Origin: Brevundimonas aveniformis DSM 17977 | Lineage (GTDB): Bacteria > Pseudomonadota > Alphaproteobacteria > Caulobacterales > Caulobacteraceae | Length of the DNA stretch: 64,000 nt | Reading direction: 5' to 3' | NCBI RefSeq assembly: GCF_000428765.1 | Contig: NZ_AUAO01000001.1 | Location: forward strand, 930,001-994,000 | Part shown: positions 16,208 to 26,304 of the stretch, one piece after another | How the letters are laid out: each line of letters begins with the position of its first letter | How positions within the stretch are numbered: position 1 is the first letter of the stretch | Notes under the pieces: model-generated | The model's input: only the letters and a program-made list of their open reading frames with translations | The model's database searches: none | Told to the model about the DNA's origin: nothing | Program-made: the position numbers and the translations under genes

Positions 16208-17725
16208 ATGTTCGAGGCTCTGAACGAGCGACTTTCAGGCGTCTTTGACCGGATCACCGGTCGCGGCGTGCTGACCGAGGCCGATGTCGACACCGCCATG
16301 CGCGAGGTCCGCGTCGCGCTGCTCGAGGCCGATGTCGCCCTGCTGGTGGTCAAGGACTTCATCGCCACCGCGCGCGAGAAGGCGACCGGTGAGGAAGTCA
16401 TCCGTTCGGTCAAGCCGGCGGACCAGGTCATCAAGATCGTCCATGATGGCCTGATCGAGATGCTGGGCGGTGACACGCCTGAAGGCCTGAACCTCAACGC
16501 CACGCCGCCGGTCGTCATTCTGATGGCGGGCCTGCAAGGCTCGGGCAAGACGACCACGTCGGCCAAGCTGGCCCGTCGCCTGTCCAAGGTTGAGCGCAAA
16601 AAGGTCCTGATGGCCTCGCTCGACACCCGCCGTCCCGCCGCCATGGAGCAGCTGGCGACTCTGGGCAAACAGGTTGAGGTCGAAACCCTGCCGATCGTCG
16701 CGGGCCAGTCGCCCGTCGAGATCACCAAACGCGCCCTGCAATCGGCCAAGCTCCAGGGCTATGACGTCCTCATCCTCGACACCGCCGGTCGCACCACGAT
16801 CGACGAGGCCCTGATGGCCGAGGCGGCGGAGATCGCCGCCATCGCCAAGCCGACCGAGACGCTGCTGGTCGCTGACAGCCTGACCGGTCAGGACGCGGTG
16901 CGCACCGCCGAGGCCTTCCACGAGCGTCTGCCCCTGACCGGCCTGATCCTGACCCGCGCCGACGGGGATGGGCGCGGCGGCGCCATCCTGTCGATGCGCG
17001 CGGTAACGGGCCTGCCGGTCAAGTTTCTGGGCGCCGGCGAGGCCGTCGATGCGCTGGACGCCTTTGATGCCCGCCGCGTGGCAGGTCGCATCCTGGGCCA
17101 GGGCGACATCGTCGCCCTGGTAGAAAAGGCGGCGCAGGACCTCGATCAGGCCAAGGCCGAAAAGGCCGCGCGCAAGCTGGCCCAGGGCAAGTTCGATCTC
17201 GATGACCTGGCCAGCCAGCTGGCTCAGATGAAGAAGATGGGCGGCCTTGACGGGATCATGGGTCTGTTGCCGGGCGTGGCCAAGATGAAGGGCCAGATGG
17301 CCCAGGCCGGACTCGATGATCGGCTGATTGACCGTCAGCAGGCGATCCTTTCATCCATGACCAAGGGCGAGCGCAAGAAGCCCGACATTCTGAATGCCTC
17401 GCGCAAACGTCGGATCGCGGCGGGCTCGGGTGTCGATGTGGCTGACATCAACCGCCTGCTGAAACAGCACCGCCAGATGGCCGATGCAGTCAAGGCGATG
17501 AGCAAGAACGGCGGGCGTGGTTTCGGCCAGATGGCCAAAATGCTCACCGGCGGCGGCATGGGCGGCCCGGACATGGCGCGGCTCAAAGCCATGGGCGGCG
17601 GCAAGATGCCCGAACCCACCGAAGCCGATCTCAAGGCGCTCCAGGACCGCATGGCGGCTCTGGGCGGCGGACAACTTCCCGGCGGACTTCCCGGTCTGCC
17701 CGGCTTTCCTCCCAAGAAAAACTAG
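16208..17725 (+). CDS. ffh: Signal recognition particle protein Ffh
   Basis: 505-residue GTPase that binds 4.5S RNA and signal sequences and delivers ribosomes to FtsY at the membrane. N domain residues 1-90; G domain with P-loop GLQGSGKTTTSAKLA, DTRRPAAMEQL, LDTAGR and TRADGDGRGG. The M domain (about residues 330-460) is Met-rich (AQMKKMGGLDGIMGLLPG, GQMAKMLTGGGMGG), and the RKRRIAAGSGV segment binds RNA. It has a longer C-terminal Gly/Met tail than E. coli Ffh (453 aa). It leads the ffh-rpsP-rimM block, the usual alphaproteobacterial order; trmD and rplS are missing after rimM. Confidence 0.97.
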   Translation: MFEALNERLSGVFDRITGRGVLTEADVDTAMREVRVALLEADVALLVVKDFIATAREKATGEEVIRSVKPADQVIKIVHDGLIEMLGGDTPEGLNLNATPPVVILMAGLQGSGKTTTSAKLARRLSKVERKKVLMASLDTRRPAAMEQLATLGKQVEVETLPIVAGQSPVEITKRALQSAKLQGYDVLILDTAGRTTIDEALMAEAAEIAAIAKPTETLLVADSLTGQDAVRTAEAFHERLPLTGLILTRADGDGRGGAILSMRAVTGLPVKFLGAGEAVDALDAFDARRVAGRILGQGDIVALVEKAAQDLDQAKAEKAARKLAQGKFDLDDLASQLAQMKKMGGLDGIMGLLPGVAKMKGQMAQAGLDDRLIDRQQAILSSMTKGERKKPDILNASRKRRIAAGSGVDVADINRLLKQHRQMADAVKAMSKNGGRGFGQMAKMLTGGGMGGPDMARLKAMGGGKMPEPTEADLKALQDRMAALGGGQLPGGLPGLPGFPPKKN

Positions 17726-17743
17726 ACCTCAAGGACCTCTGAA

Positions 17744-18295
17744 ATGCTCAAAATTCGTCTCGCCCGTGGCGGTGCCAAGAAGCGCCCCTACTACCACATC
17801 GTCGTCGCCGACAGCCGCTCGCCGCGCGACGGTCGCTTTCTGGAAAAGGTCGGCTCCTACAATCCGATGCTGCCGCGCGACGGCGAGCAGAAGCGTGTCA
17901 ACCTGAACGTTGAGCGCATCCAGCACTGGCTTTCCAAGGGTGCCCAGCCGACCGACCGTGTCGCCCGCTTCCTGAGCCAGGACGAGACCCTGGGTGCCAC
18001 CGTCAAGTGGCAGGCCGGCAACAACCCGAACAAGGCCAAGCCGGGCAAGAAGGCTGAAGAGCGCGCCGCCGAGCGCGCCCAGCGTGAAGCCGATCGCGCC
18101 GAGGCCGAAGCCGCCGCCAAGGCCGCCCCGGCCCCGGAACCGGTCGAGGAAGAAGCGGCTCCGGCTGCTGAAGAAGCTCCGGTCGAGGCCGCCGTCGAGG
18201 AAGCGCCCGCAGAAGCCGCTGCCGAAGAAGCCCCGGCCGAGGAAGTCGCTGCTGAAGAAGCTCCGGCTGCCGAAGAAGAAAAGACCGAAGGCTAA
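17744..18295 (+). CDS. rpsP: 30S ribosomal protein S16 with long acidic tail
   Basis: 183 residues. The S16 core is at residues 1-85 ([50 protein letters not shown]), which binds 16S rRNA helices in the small subunit. The remaining ~95 residues are a low-complexity Ala/Glu/Pro tail ([13 protein letters not shown] repeated), far beyond the ~80-90 residues of E. coli S16. Such tails are known in alphaproteobacteria; their role is unclear. It lies 18 nt after ffh. A terminator-like hairpin separates it from rimM. Confidence 0.97.
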   Translation: MLKIRLARGGAKKRPYYHIVVADSRSPRDGRFLEKVGSYNPMLPRDGEQKRVNLNVERIQHWLSKGAQPTDRVARFLSQDETLGATVKWQAGNNPNKAKPGKKAEERAAERAQREADRAEAEAAAKAAPAPEPVEEEAAPAAEEAPVEAAVEEAPAEAAAEEAPAEEVAAEEAPAAEEEKTEG

Positions 18296-18317
18296 AACCT
18301 TCGTCCCGACGACAAGG

Positions 18318-18348
18318 AAAGGCGGCCCCCCTCGTGGGTGCCGCCTTT
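18318..18348 (+). terminator. Hairpin between rpsP and rimM (terminator or attenuator)
   Basis: A 9-bp stem AAAGGCGGC / GCCGCCTTT with a 13-nt loop, ending 16 nt before the rimM start. The stem's own 3' side gives a short TTT then CTGCT, so it may terminate part of the transcripts and lower rimM relative to rpsP. It could also work as an mRNA stability element. Confidence 0.6.
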
Positions 18349-18364
18349 CTGCTATGAGGTGCAT

Positions 18365-18883
18365 ATGAGCGACAATCTTATCCTCGTCGGACAGGTCGGC
18401 GGTGCCTTCGGCGTGCGCGGCGAAGTCAAGATCACCGCCTTCACCGATGATTCCATGGCACTTGTCGCCTATTCGCCGCTGTTAAGGGCTGACGGCTCCG
18501 TTGCCCTGACCCTGACGGGGGCTCGCCCCGACAAGAAGGGCGTCGTCGCCCGCGCCCAGGAGGTCGCCACCAAGGAACAGGCCGATGCCCTGCGCGGCCT
18601 CAAGCTCCACGTCCCGCGCGATCGCCTGCCCGAACCCGATGAGGACGAATTCTACCTCAGTGACCTGATCGGGCTGGAAGTCCGCGACGTCTCAAGTGCT
18701 GTGCTGGGCAAGGTGCGTTCGGTCCCCAATTTCGGTGCAGGCGACCTGCTGGAAATCGCCCCGGCGGGCGGCGGTCAGACCTGGTACCTCGCCTTCACCC
18801 GCGCCAATGTGCCCGAGTTGCACATCGCCGACGGCTGGCTCGTGGTTCAACCGCCGACGGTGGACGAGACGGAGGTAGAGTAA
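18365..18883 (+). CDS. rimM: Ribosome maturation factor RimM
   Basis: 172 residues. RimM assists assembly of the 30S head and binds S19. The N-terminal beta-barrel carries the signature ILVGQVGGAFGVRGEVKI; the C-terminal PRC barrel has FYLSDLIGLEVRD, VPNFGAGDLLEI and FTRANVPELHI. The start ATG at 18365 gives MSDNLILVGQV. A nine-residue longer start would begin inside the preceding hairpin and is less likely. It follows rpsP, the common pairing, but trmD does not follow here: the next gene is on the opposite strand. Confidence 0.95.
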   Translation: MSDNLILVGQVGGAFGVRGEVKITAFTDDSMALVAYSPLLRADGSVALTLTGARPDKKGVVARAQEVATKEQADALRGLKLHVPRDRLPEPDEDEFYLSDLIGLEVRDVSSAVLGKVRSVPNFGAGDLLEIAPAGGGQTWYLAFTRANVPELHIADGWLVVQPPTVDETEVE

Positions 18884-18886
18884 GAT

Positions 18887-19726
18887 CTAGCCTCGCGCCA
18901 GGGCGATGCCCTTGGTGACGATGATCTCAGCCAGTCGGGCACCTGGGATCACCAGGGTCGCCGCCTCGACCCCCGCGTCGATCAGAAACGCCGGGTCCAG
19001 CACCTTGCCGAGATAGGTTTCAAACGTCGCGCCGCCGGTCGTGACATCGCCGGTCAGGCCGTCGAACTCCACCACCGCCTCCTTGCCCTGGCGACGATAA
19101 CGGAAGGCGTAGATGGGCCGGTAGTATAGCTCCACTGCCTCGACCCGGATCTTTTCTTCGATCACCCGATCCGCCTCAATGCGGGTGATGACGCCCGACA
19201 AGGCATCGCGGATCAGCTCCGGTGCCTTGGCCACCGGCGGCACGACGATGGTTTCCTCGCCTGCCGCCGCCTGCAGCCGATCAGCCTCCACAGCGATGCC
19301 CTCAAAGCCCAGGTATTTCGACAGGGTCGCATCCGGCTGGCGCGTCAGGGCATCGTACAGGCTCTCTTTTCTGACCGCCTCGCGGCACGTCTCCAGCCCT
19401 TCAAAGGTGATCTGGCCGTCCACCGCCGTCAGGGTCTGGCCATAGGCCGCGACCGTCTCGACCGCCGCCGGCACCGCCACCGGATAGCGGCGCGTGCGCT
19501 CGTAGACATAGTCCGCCGCCGAAACCAGCCGCCAGAACGGCTGTAGCCGCCGCTCGCGATAGACCAGTTCGAACTCGTCTTCCTTCGGCTTGCTCAGAAA
19601 ACCGGTCACCTTGGCCAGGGTACCGAAGGCGTCGATCCGCTTGGTCGAGGCCCGACCCTCGGCGTGATCCATCGAGAACCGATCCTTGAGGATCAGAAAC
19701 CGCTCATCCGCCAGTTCGACGTTCAT
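18887..19726 (-). CDS. Conserved hypothetical protein
   Basis: 279 residues with no signal peptide, no membrane segment and one cysteine. The N-terminal half (residues 1-90) reads LADERFLILKDRFSMDHAEG, then a FELVYRERRLQPFWRLV segment; the C-terminal half has alternating strands EAVELYYRPIYAFRYRRQGKEAVVEFDGLTGDV (shown in parts: VELYYRPIYAFRYRR, AVVEFDGLTGDV). Probably cytosolic, mixed alpha/beta. I do not recognise a named family. It converges with rimM with 3 nt between stops, and lies upstream of two lipoprotein genes on the same strand, without obvious functional link. Confidence 0.7.
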   Translation of the reverse strand: MNVELADERFLILKDRFSMDHAEGRASTKRIDAFGTLAKVTGFLSKPKEDEFELVYRERRLQPFWRLVSAADYVYERTRRYPVAVPAAVETVAAYGQTLTAVDGQITFEGLETCREAVRKESLYDALTRQPDATLSKYLGFEGIAVEADRLQAAAGEETIVVPPVAKAPELIRDALSGVITRIEADRVIEEKIRVEAVELYYRPIYAFRYRRQGKEAVVEFDGLTGDVTTGGATFETYLGKVLDPAFLIDAGVEAATLVIPGARLAEIIVTKGIALARG

Positions 19727-19792
19727 GGCTCAGCCTTTCGCCGGTTGGGTGCAAGCATATGCGCCCCGGCCGGGCTGGAGCGCAACCGCCAC

Positions 19793-20248
19793 CTAGCCCA
19801 TTGCCTCGACGCAACTCCGCAGGTCCGTCAAATCCTGCTCGGACAGCTGACGGCGCCCGACGACCGCCTCCGCCGCCTGGGCGACGCGGGCGGTGGCCTG
19901 GTCCGGCGTCAGGCCGAGCGCGGCGATCGCCGCCTGTTCGCGGTCGTTCCAGAAGGCGGCCCCGGACGTTCGCACCTGGGCGTCCAGATCGGCGGGCAGG
20001 GGCTCCATCTGGCCGCCGATGCGCCCGGCCACGACAGCGGTGAACAGCGCATTGCAGCGGAAGGCCTGATCGGCCTGTTCCGGCGTCAGCGACGCGGGGG
20101 TCATCGCGGCATCGCTCCCCGCATCTGGTGCCGCCGAGGCCGTGTCGGTACCGGCGGGGGCCTCGGCCTGCGTCGTGTCGTCCGCCGCCGGGCTGCAGGC
20201 CGCGAGCGAGGCAGCAGCGCCCAGGATCAGGATGGTTCTCAGGGTCAT
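19793..20248 (-). CDS. Putative lipoprotein, hypothetical
   Basis: 151 residues. Signal peptide with lipobox SLAAC (Cys about residue 18), then a Thr/Ala/Asp-rich linker. The folded part (about residues 60-150) is helical and has two cysteines, FRCNALFT and LRSCVEAMG, possibly bonded. The start at MTLRTILILG is preferred: AAGGAG lies 8 nt upstream, while the ATG two codons earlier is only 2 nt from it. Function unknown. It lies 18 nt after the PAN-domain lipoprotein and is probably co-transcribed. Confidence 0.75.
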   Translation of the reverse strand: MTLRTILILGAAASLAACSPAADDTTQAEAPAGTDTASAAPDAGSDAAMTPASLTPEQADQAFRCNALFTAVVAGRIGGQMEPLPADLDAQVRTSGAAFWNDREQAAIAALGLTPDQATARVAQAAEAVVGRRQLSEQDLTDLRSCVEAMG

Positions 20249-20266
20249 CGCCATCGCTCCTTGTAA

Positions 20267-20695
20267 TCAGCCTTCAGCGGGCGTCTCGCGTCCGACCATG
20301 ACGCCGGACGTCGCCCATTCAGCCTCGATCGTCGGCGGCGCGCGGTCCTTCAGCCAGCACACGGGGTATTCGGCCTGGACCCCGGCCTGGACCCAGGTGA
20401 AGGCCTGGCACTCTTCATTGGCCACGCAGGCGGCTTGACAGGCCTCGGCGTCGACGACCTCATAGAGGGTATCGATATCCCCGCCGGGCCGGTCAAAACC
20501 GACCTCCAGCTCTCCGGGAGCGCCTCCGCCGGCGGCTGTCGTCGATGTCGTCGGGGGTGGCGTCGCCGAAGCCTCGCCCGCCGCCGCTCCGCCCGCCGTC
20601 GCCCCTTCCGTCCCTGTCTCTGTGCCGCTGCTCTGGCCGCATGCGACCAGCCCCAGCAGGGCCACAACCGTCGCCAGTCCCGTCAGAACTCTCAT
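20267..20695 (-). CDS. PAN/Apple-like domain lipoprotein
   Basis: 142 residues. The signal peptide ends in lipobox GLVAC (about residue 19), followed by a 50-residue Gly/Thr/Ala-rich linker. The C-terminal ~70 residues show EACQAACVANEECQAFTWVQ and then YPVCWLKDRAP, four cysteines in the C-x3-C-x5-C...C spacing of PAN/Apple domains, which bind carbohydrate or protein. GGGAGG lies ahead of this ATG, and a start 55 residues further upstream has no family support. It is periplasm- or outer-membrane-facing. It shares its upstream region with the divergent clpB. Confidence 0.8.
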   Translation of the reverse strand: MRVLTGLATVVALLGLVACGQSSGTETGTEGATAGGAAAGEASATPPPTTSTTAAGGGAPGELEVGFDRPGGDIDTLYEVVDAEACQAACVANEECQAFTWVQAGVQAEYPVCWLKDRAPPTIEAEWATSGVMVGRETPAEG

Positions 20696-20765
20696 CGATC
20701 CACCTCCCAATGGCTGCACTATCCATACTAGATACGCAGGTTCGATGAAAAGCCGGACGCGGCGC

Positions 20766-20793
20766 CTTGCGTGGCCGCAGCGCCACACCATCT
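20766..20793 (+). promoter_or_regulatory. Putative heat-shock (sigma-32) promoter of clpB
   Basis: CTTGCGT at 20766-20772, 14 nt spacing, then ACCATCT at 20787-20793. This fits the sigma-32 pattern CTTGAAA / CCCATNT and has the same -35 start and spacing as the dnaK site. It lies 79 nt before the clpB start. Confidence 0.6.
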
Positions 20794-20871
20794 CAGCGCT
20801 GAAGGGTCGGCGCGTTGCTTGCATGAGGACGCCCTGTCGGCCTGATCCGCTTTTGAACAAAGGGATACGCC

Positions 20872-23457
<2,586 letters not shown>

Positions 23458-23472
23458 ACCGCCCCCTCCAAC

Positions 23473-24579
23473 TTAATTGGCGACCTGAATTTTCAGGAAA
23501 TCCAAAGCGATCAGTTCGGTCAGCAGCTCTGTGCCAATCGACCTCGGGTTATCCATCGAGAATTCGATGTAACCGATATCTCTGTAATCCGAGGCGAAAT
23601 TAACGCTCGCCTCCTTGAGAATAACGATTTTTCGGCCCCATAGGACGCTGGCTGCGCCTAGCTCATAGATCACATTCTCGGAGGGCCGGTGCAGTTCCTT
23701 GTCGTTGGCGTCTTTGAACGTTTCGTCGGGGGTGAAGACGAAAATTCCAGCCGAACACTCCTTCATCAAGCCGGCAACTTTCTCGGAGATTGGGCGCCCC
23801 GCATTCGGCTCATCCACGGCTACGACGTAGGGGACCTTGAAGCGATCCAAGACTCGCTTGACCGCGTCGAGCGCGTCATGACGTTTACCGTGAGCGACAA
23901 AGATCTTTTTCGGCCCGGTTTGAACTGGTTCGGCGCGCACTGCGGGCGGAACTGGCGTTTCGCGCTCGGCCTTACCTGGCTCCTCAGAGGGCGGGGCGTC
24001 CTCAAAATTGTCAGATTGCGGCTCGGCTGAAGCACCAAGCTTGGCCGTCTCCAGGGCCACATAGTTCTCACCCTTGATCGTACGAAGAACCCCTACAAAC
24101 TTTGCATTGGCAAGCAGGATACCCACAACGCGTTCCGTGCGTTCTTTGGGGACGCCGAGGTCGACCAAAACCGACGCAGCAATCTTTTCGCTCGGGAAGC
24201 GCGCGCCATCGTATCGGGTCAGAAAATCCTTACAGACTCTAGGCAGCAATGCGGCCTGCGCCGCGGCAACCGAGTCGTCGCCATCCTCGCGCGGCGCAAC
24301 TATACGTCTGCCCAACTCGGTTAGTTTGATCTCTTGGGCGTTATATCCGCCCTCGGTCAATCCATAGGCAATCGACGCGCCCGTCAATCCACGCCACCCG
24401 CCGCTACTCGGCTTCGTGTCAAGCGCCTCCGCAAGTTGGATCGGTCTTGCCGCCTTTCCCGCAAAATCATCCCAAAGGCATCGCGCCAAGCGAAGCGCCT
24501 TTTCCAGCTCCATACCGGGCACATCTGTTTGGCTTAGGCGCGGCTGTCGCTTGTTATCTTCTGTGTTTGTTTCCGACAT
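23473..24579 (-). CDS. TIR-like domain protein (putative antiphage effector)
   Basis: 368 residues. The N-terminal ~170 residues look like two winged-helix-type units (ELEKALRLARCLWDDFAGK, then EIKLTELGRRIVAPREDG). A charged linker covers about residues 175-220. The C-terminal ~140 residues begin KKIFVAHGKRHDALDAVKRVL and contain VVDEP...GRPISEKVAGLM, SAGIFVFTPDETF and SENVIYELGAASVLWGRKIVILKE. This is the TIR-like fold of nucleotide-binding effectors (PF10137/CAP12-like). Such domains can cleave NAD+ when a phage is sensed. The gene is lower in GC than its neighbours and has no visible partner. The start at MSETNTED has GGAGA upstream. Function by inference only. Confidence 0.8.
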   Translation of the reverse strand: MSETNTEDNKRQPRLSQTDVPGMELEKALRLARCLWDDFAGKAARPIQLAEALDTKPSSGGWRGLTGASIAYGLTEGGYNAQEIKLTELGRRIVAPREDGDDSVAAAQAALLPRVCKDFLTRYDGARFPSEKIAASVLVDLGVPKERTERVVGILLANAKFVGVLRTIKGENYVALETAKLGASAEPQSDNFEDAPPSEEPGKAERETPVPPAVRAEPVQTGPKKIFVAHGKRHDALDAVKRVLDRFKVPYVVAVDEPNAGRPISEKVAGLMKECSAGIFVFTPDETFKDANDKELHRPSENVIYELGAASVLWGRKIVILKEASVNFASDYRDIGYIEFSMDNPRSIGTELLTELIALDFLKIQVAN

Positions 24580-24847
24580 GTTCGGTCTCCGTTCCAATTA
24601 TAGAAACCAGAGATTCGCGAACGAGTCTAGCGCAACCCTTGCGGCCGCTTCACAAATGGCGTTCACGGTTGAAAATAGTATTATAAAACCAGATACATAA
24701 GAATTCTAAACCGTAAGTGTCCGCGCCCGCTACGCCGCCGGCCCTTCGAGGCTAGGGAGCCGGGCGCCCGCAACAGAGAGACACTCTCTTCTAGCGCCCC
24801 CTTGTCATCCCGGCCGCAGCGCGCAGAGCCGGGACGCCCCGCTCTCC
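24580..24847. other. Non-coding stretch upstream of the TIR-like gene
   Basis: This part is AT-richer near 24600-24710 (GAAAATAGTATTATAAAACC) and then GC-rich with a short inverted motif near 24800-24840 (CATCCCGGCC...GCCGGGAC) resembling half of the repeat units that follow. I see no gene in it. It may hold the promoter of the TIR-like gene. Confidence 0.5.
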
Positions 24848-24983
24848 CCTTTCGTCATCCTCCGGCAAGCCGCGTAGCGGCGCAGACCGGGGGACCCAGA
24901 GCGATCCGAGCAACCAGCATGGGCGTCGAACATCGCACTGGATCCCCGGGTCTCCGCTTTGCTTCGCCCGAGGATGACGAAAG
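24848..24983. repeat. Palindromic repeat unit 1 (REP/MITE-like)
   Basis: The arms TCGTCATCCTCCGGC... (from 24852) and ...CGCCCGAGGATGACGA (to 24980) are imperfect inverted copies, about 129 nt overall with a ~35-nt centre. Each arm contains its own shorter dyad (GGCAAGCCGC...GCGGCG). No coding potential of its own. Confidence 0.85.
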
Positions 24984-25000
24984 AAGAGGGACCACACCCC

Positions 25001-25135
25001 CCTTTCGTCATCCTCCGGCAAGCCGCTTCGGCGGCGCAGACCGGGGGATCCAGAGCATCGCCTGACGTCGCGCCGGCGTCTCGGACTGTCCTGGATCCCC
25101 GGGTCTCCGCTTCGCTCCGCCCGAGGATGACGAGA
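25001..25135. repeat. Palindromic repeat unit 2 (REP/MITE-like)
   Basis: Same structure as unit 1: arms 25005 onward (TCGTCATCCTCCGGCAAG) and up to 25133 (CCGAGGATGACGA), 129 nt, in the same orientation. Its left arm differs from unit 1 by only a few bases, while the centre is unrelated, the mark of a mobile or converting repeat. It ends 27 nt before the GIY-YIG start. Confidence 0.85.
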
Positions 25136-25161
25136 GTAAAGCGAGGCGCTAGCCTTCGCCC

Positions 25162-25503
25162 ATGCCCACCCACCGCACCTTCATCGCCACCTACATCATG
25201 GCGAGCCAAAGGAACGGGACGATCTACACCGGCATGACGGCCAACCTGTATGCGCGGGTGTGGAAGCACAAACAGCACGTCTGGCAGGGCTTTACCGACG
25301 ACTACGCCTGCGAGCGGCTGGTCTGGTTCGAGCAATACGCCTGGGTGGTCGACGCCATCGCCCGCGAAAAGCGCATCAAGAAATGGCTGCGGCGCTGGAA
25401 GCTGGCGCTGATTGAAAAAGACAATCCCGACTGGAACGACCTGGCGGCGGACTGGTACCCCGTCAACGATCCTGACTGGCAACCCCCGCCGGAAGCTGAC
25501 TGA
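25162..25503 (+). CDS. GIY-YIG nuclease family protein
   Basis: 113 residues, a stand-alone GIY-YIG domain (the UvrC/Slx1-type nuclease fold). Order: TYIMAS and the IYTGMT strands (the GIY/YIG pair), the Arg in LYARVWKHKQ, then RLVWFEQYAWVVDAIAREKRIKKWLRRWK, whose Glu would be the metal ligand. The C-terminal ~25 residues (ADWYPVNDPDWQPPPE) are specific to this subfamily. Role unknown: candidates are DNA repair, a homing or restriction-like nuclease, or a repeat-mobilising protein. It is immediately flanked by palindromic units on both sides. Stop TGA at 25501-25503. Confidence 0.88.
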   Translation: MPTHRTFIATYIMASQRNGTIYTGMTANLYARVWKHKQHVWQGFTDDYACERLVWFEQYAWVVDAIAREKRIKKWLRRWKLALIEKDNPDWNDLAADWYPVNDPDWQPPPEAD

Positions 25504-25514
25504 GCGCACCCCTT

Positions 25515-25649
25515 CCTTTCGTCATCCTCCGGCAAGCGGCGAAGCCGCGCAGACCGGGGGACCCAGAGCGATCAGCCAGGGCGAGCGCGGGTATCGAGCG
25601 TTGCACTGGGTCCCCCGGTCTCGCTGTGCTCGCCGGAGGATGACGAAGG
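25515..25649. repeat. Palindromic repeat unit 3 (REP/MITE-like)
   Basis: Arms begin TCGTCATCCTCCGGCAAG (25519) and end CGCCGGAGGATGACGA (25646), 128 nt, in the same orientation as units 1 and 2. It starts 12 nt after the GIY-YIG stop, so the gene is bracketed by units on both sides. Confidence 0.85.
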
Positions 25650-26304
25650 CGATGAGGCCCGGGCCGGCCACGCGGGATCATAGGGAGCAAGCACAACCGG
25701 TCTGGGCATCGGCGCATCCTGTCGCGGCGCAGGGCTGGGGGCGATGGCGCCCGGCGACCACCCCCTCCCATCAGGAGGGGGAGAAGACAGGTGGGCTATC
25801 GCGCCCTCTATCCCCGCATTTTTTCAGAAAATTCCCCATCCGATCAGCCGCATCGCATTTTCTTGCCCCAACTAACGCCCGCCCGTTTGCGGCTCCCGCA
25901 TACTCGCCCGGTCCCCACGCCAGGGGAGGGCGCATGGCCAGCGACCTTGTTGGGGCGGGGATGCGGACTGAGCGGATAGCGGCGGGGCGGAGTACCCGTT
26001 GGTTCCGGGACCTGTCTCGTTGGGACAGGCCCGACCGTCCGGGGCCAGAACAGCTGCGTAGTCTCTAAAAGAGGCGCCGAGCAGGGGCTCCGGGAAAACA
26101 GACCGCGGCGGAGCGCCCTCTTCAGGTCGAAACGCAAAACACACCTACGGTCACCGGACCCGAAGTCCGGCGCTCCGCCCGCCCTCCCACCTTCGCAGCC
26201 GAGGCGCGAGGCCGATGAGCCATGCCCGTCTCCCACAAGGCGAGAAAGGATCGCCAGTCGCCACTCACTACTCATGCCGCCTCAATCCCTCTACCCTGCC
26301 GGCC
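25650..26304. other. Non-coding stretch with several hairpins
   Basis: I find no convincing gene here: open frames in it are shadows and end or begin in the repeats. It holds a stem CCCCCTCC / GGAGGGGG (25761-25781), a short hairpin CCTGTC / GACAGG (26011-26029), and a long-range pair GGCGGAGCGCC (26107-26117) with GGCGCTCCGCC (26169-26179) enclosing CCGGAC-CCGAA-GTCCGG (26154-26170). A structured RNA is possible but unproven. Confidence 0.5.

Noticed and set aside
24848..25649. CRISPR array
   Set aside because: Three palindromic units of ~129 nt with unequal spacing and no short direct repeats; no cas genes are present.
25412..26068. A 218-residue frame after the GIY-YIG gene
   Set aside because: It runs through palindromic unit 3 and non-coding hairpins; no domain or ribosome site.
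24600..26300. Prophage or insertion sequence
   Set aside because: No integrase, transposase, att-site pair or IS terminal repeats are visible; the TIR-like gene and repeats do not make a recognisable element.
26011..26304. tmRNA, 6S RNA, RNase P RNA or SRP RNA in this stretch
   Set aside because: I looked for the tag-peptide codons, the RNase P GAGGAAAGTCC core and the SRP GGAAGGAAGCAG-type loop on both strands and found none.
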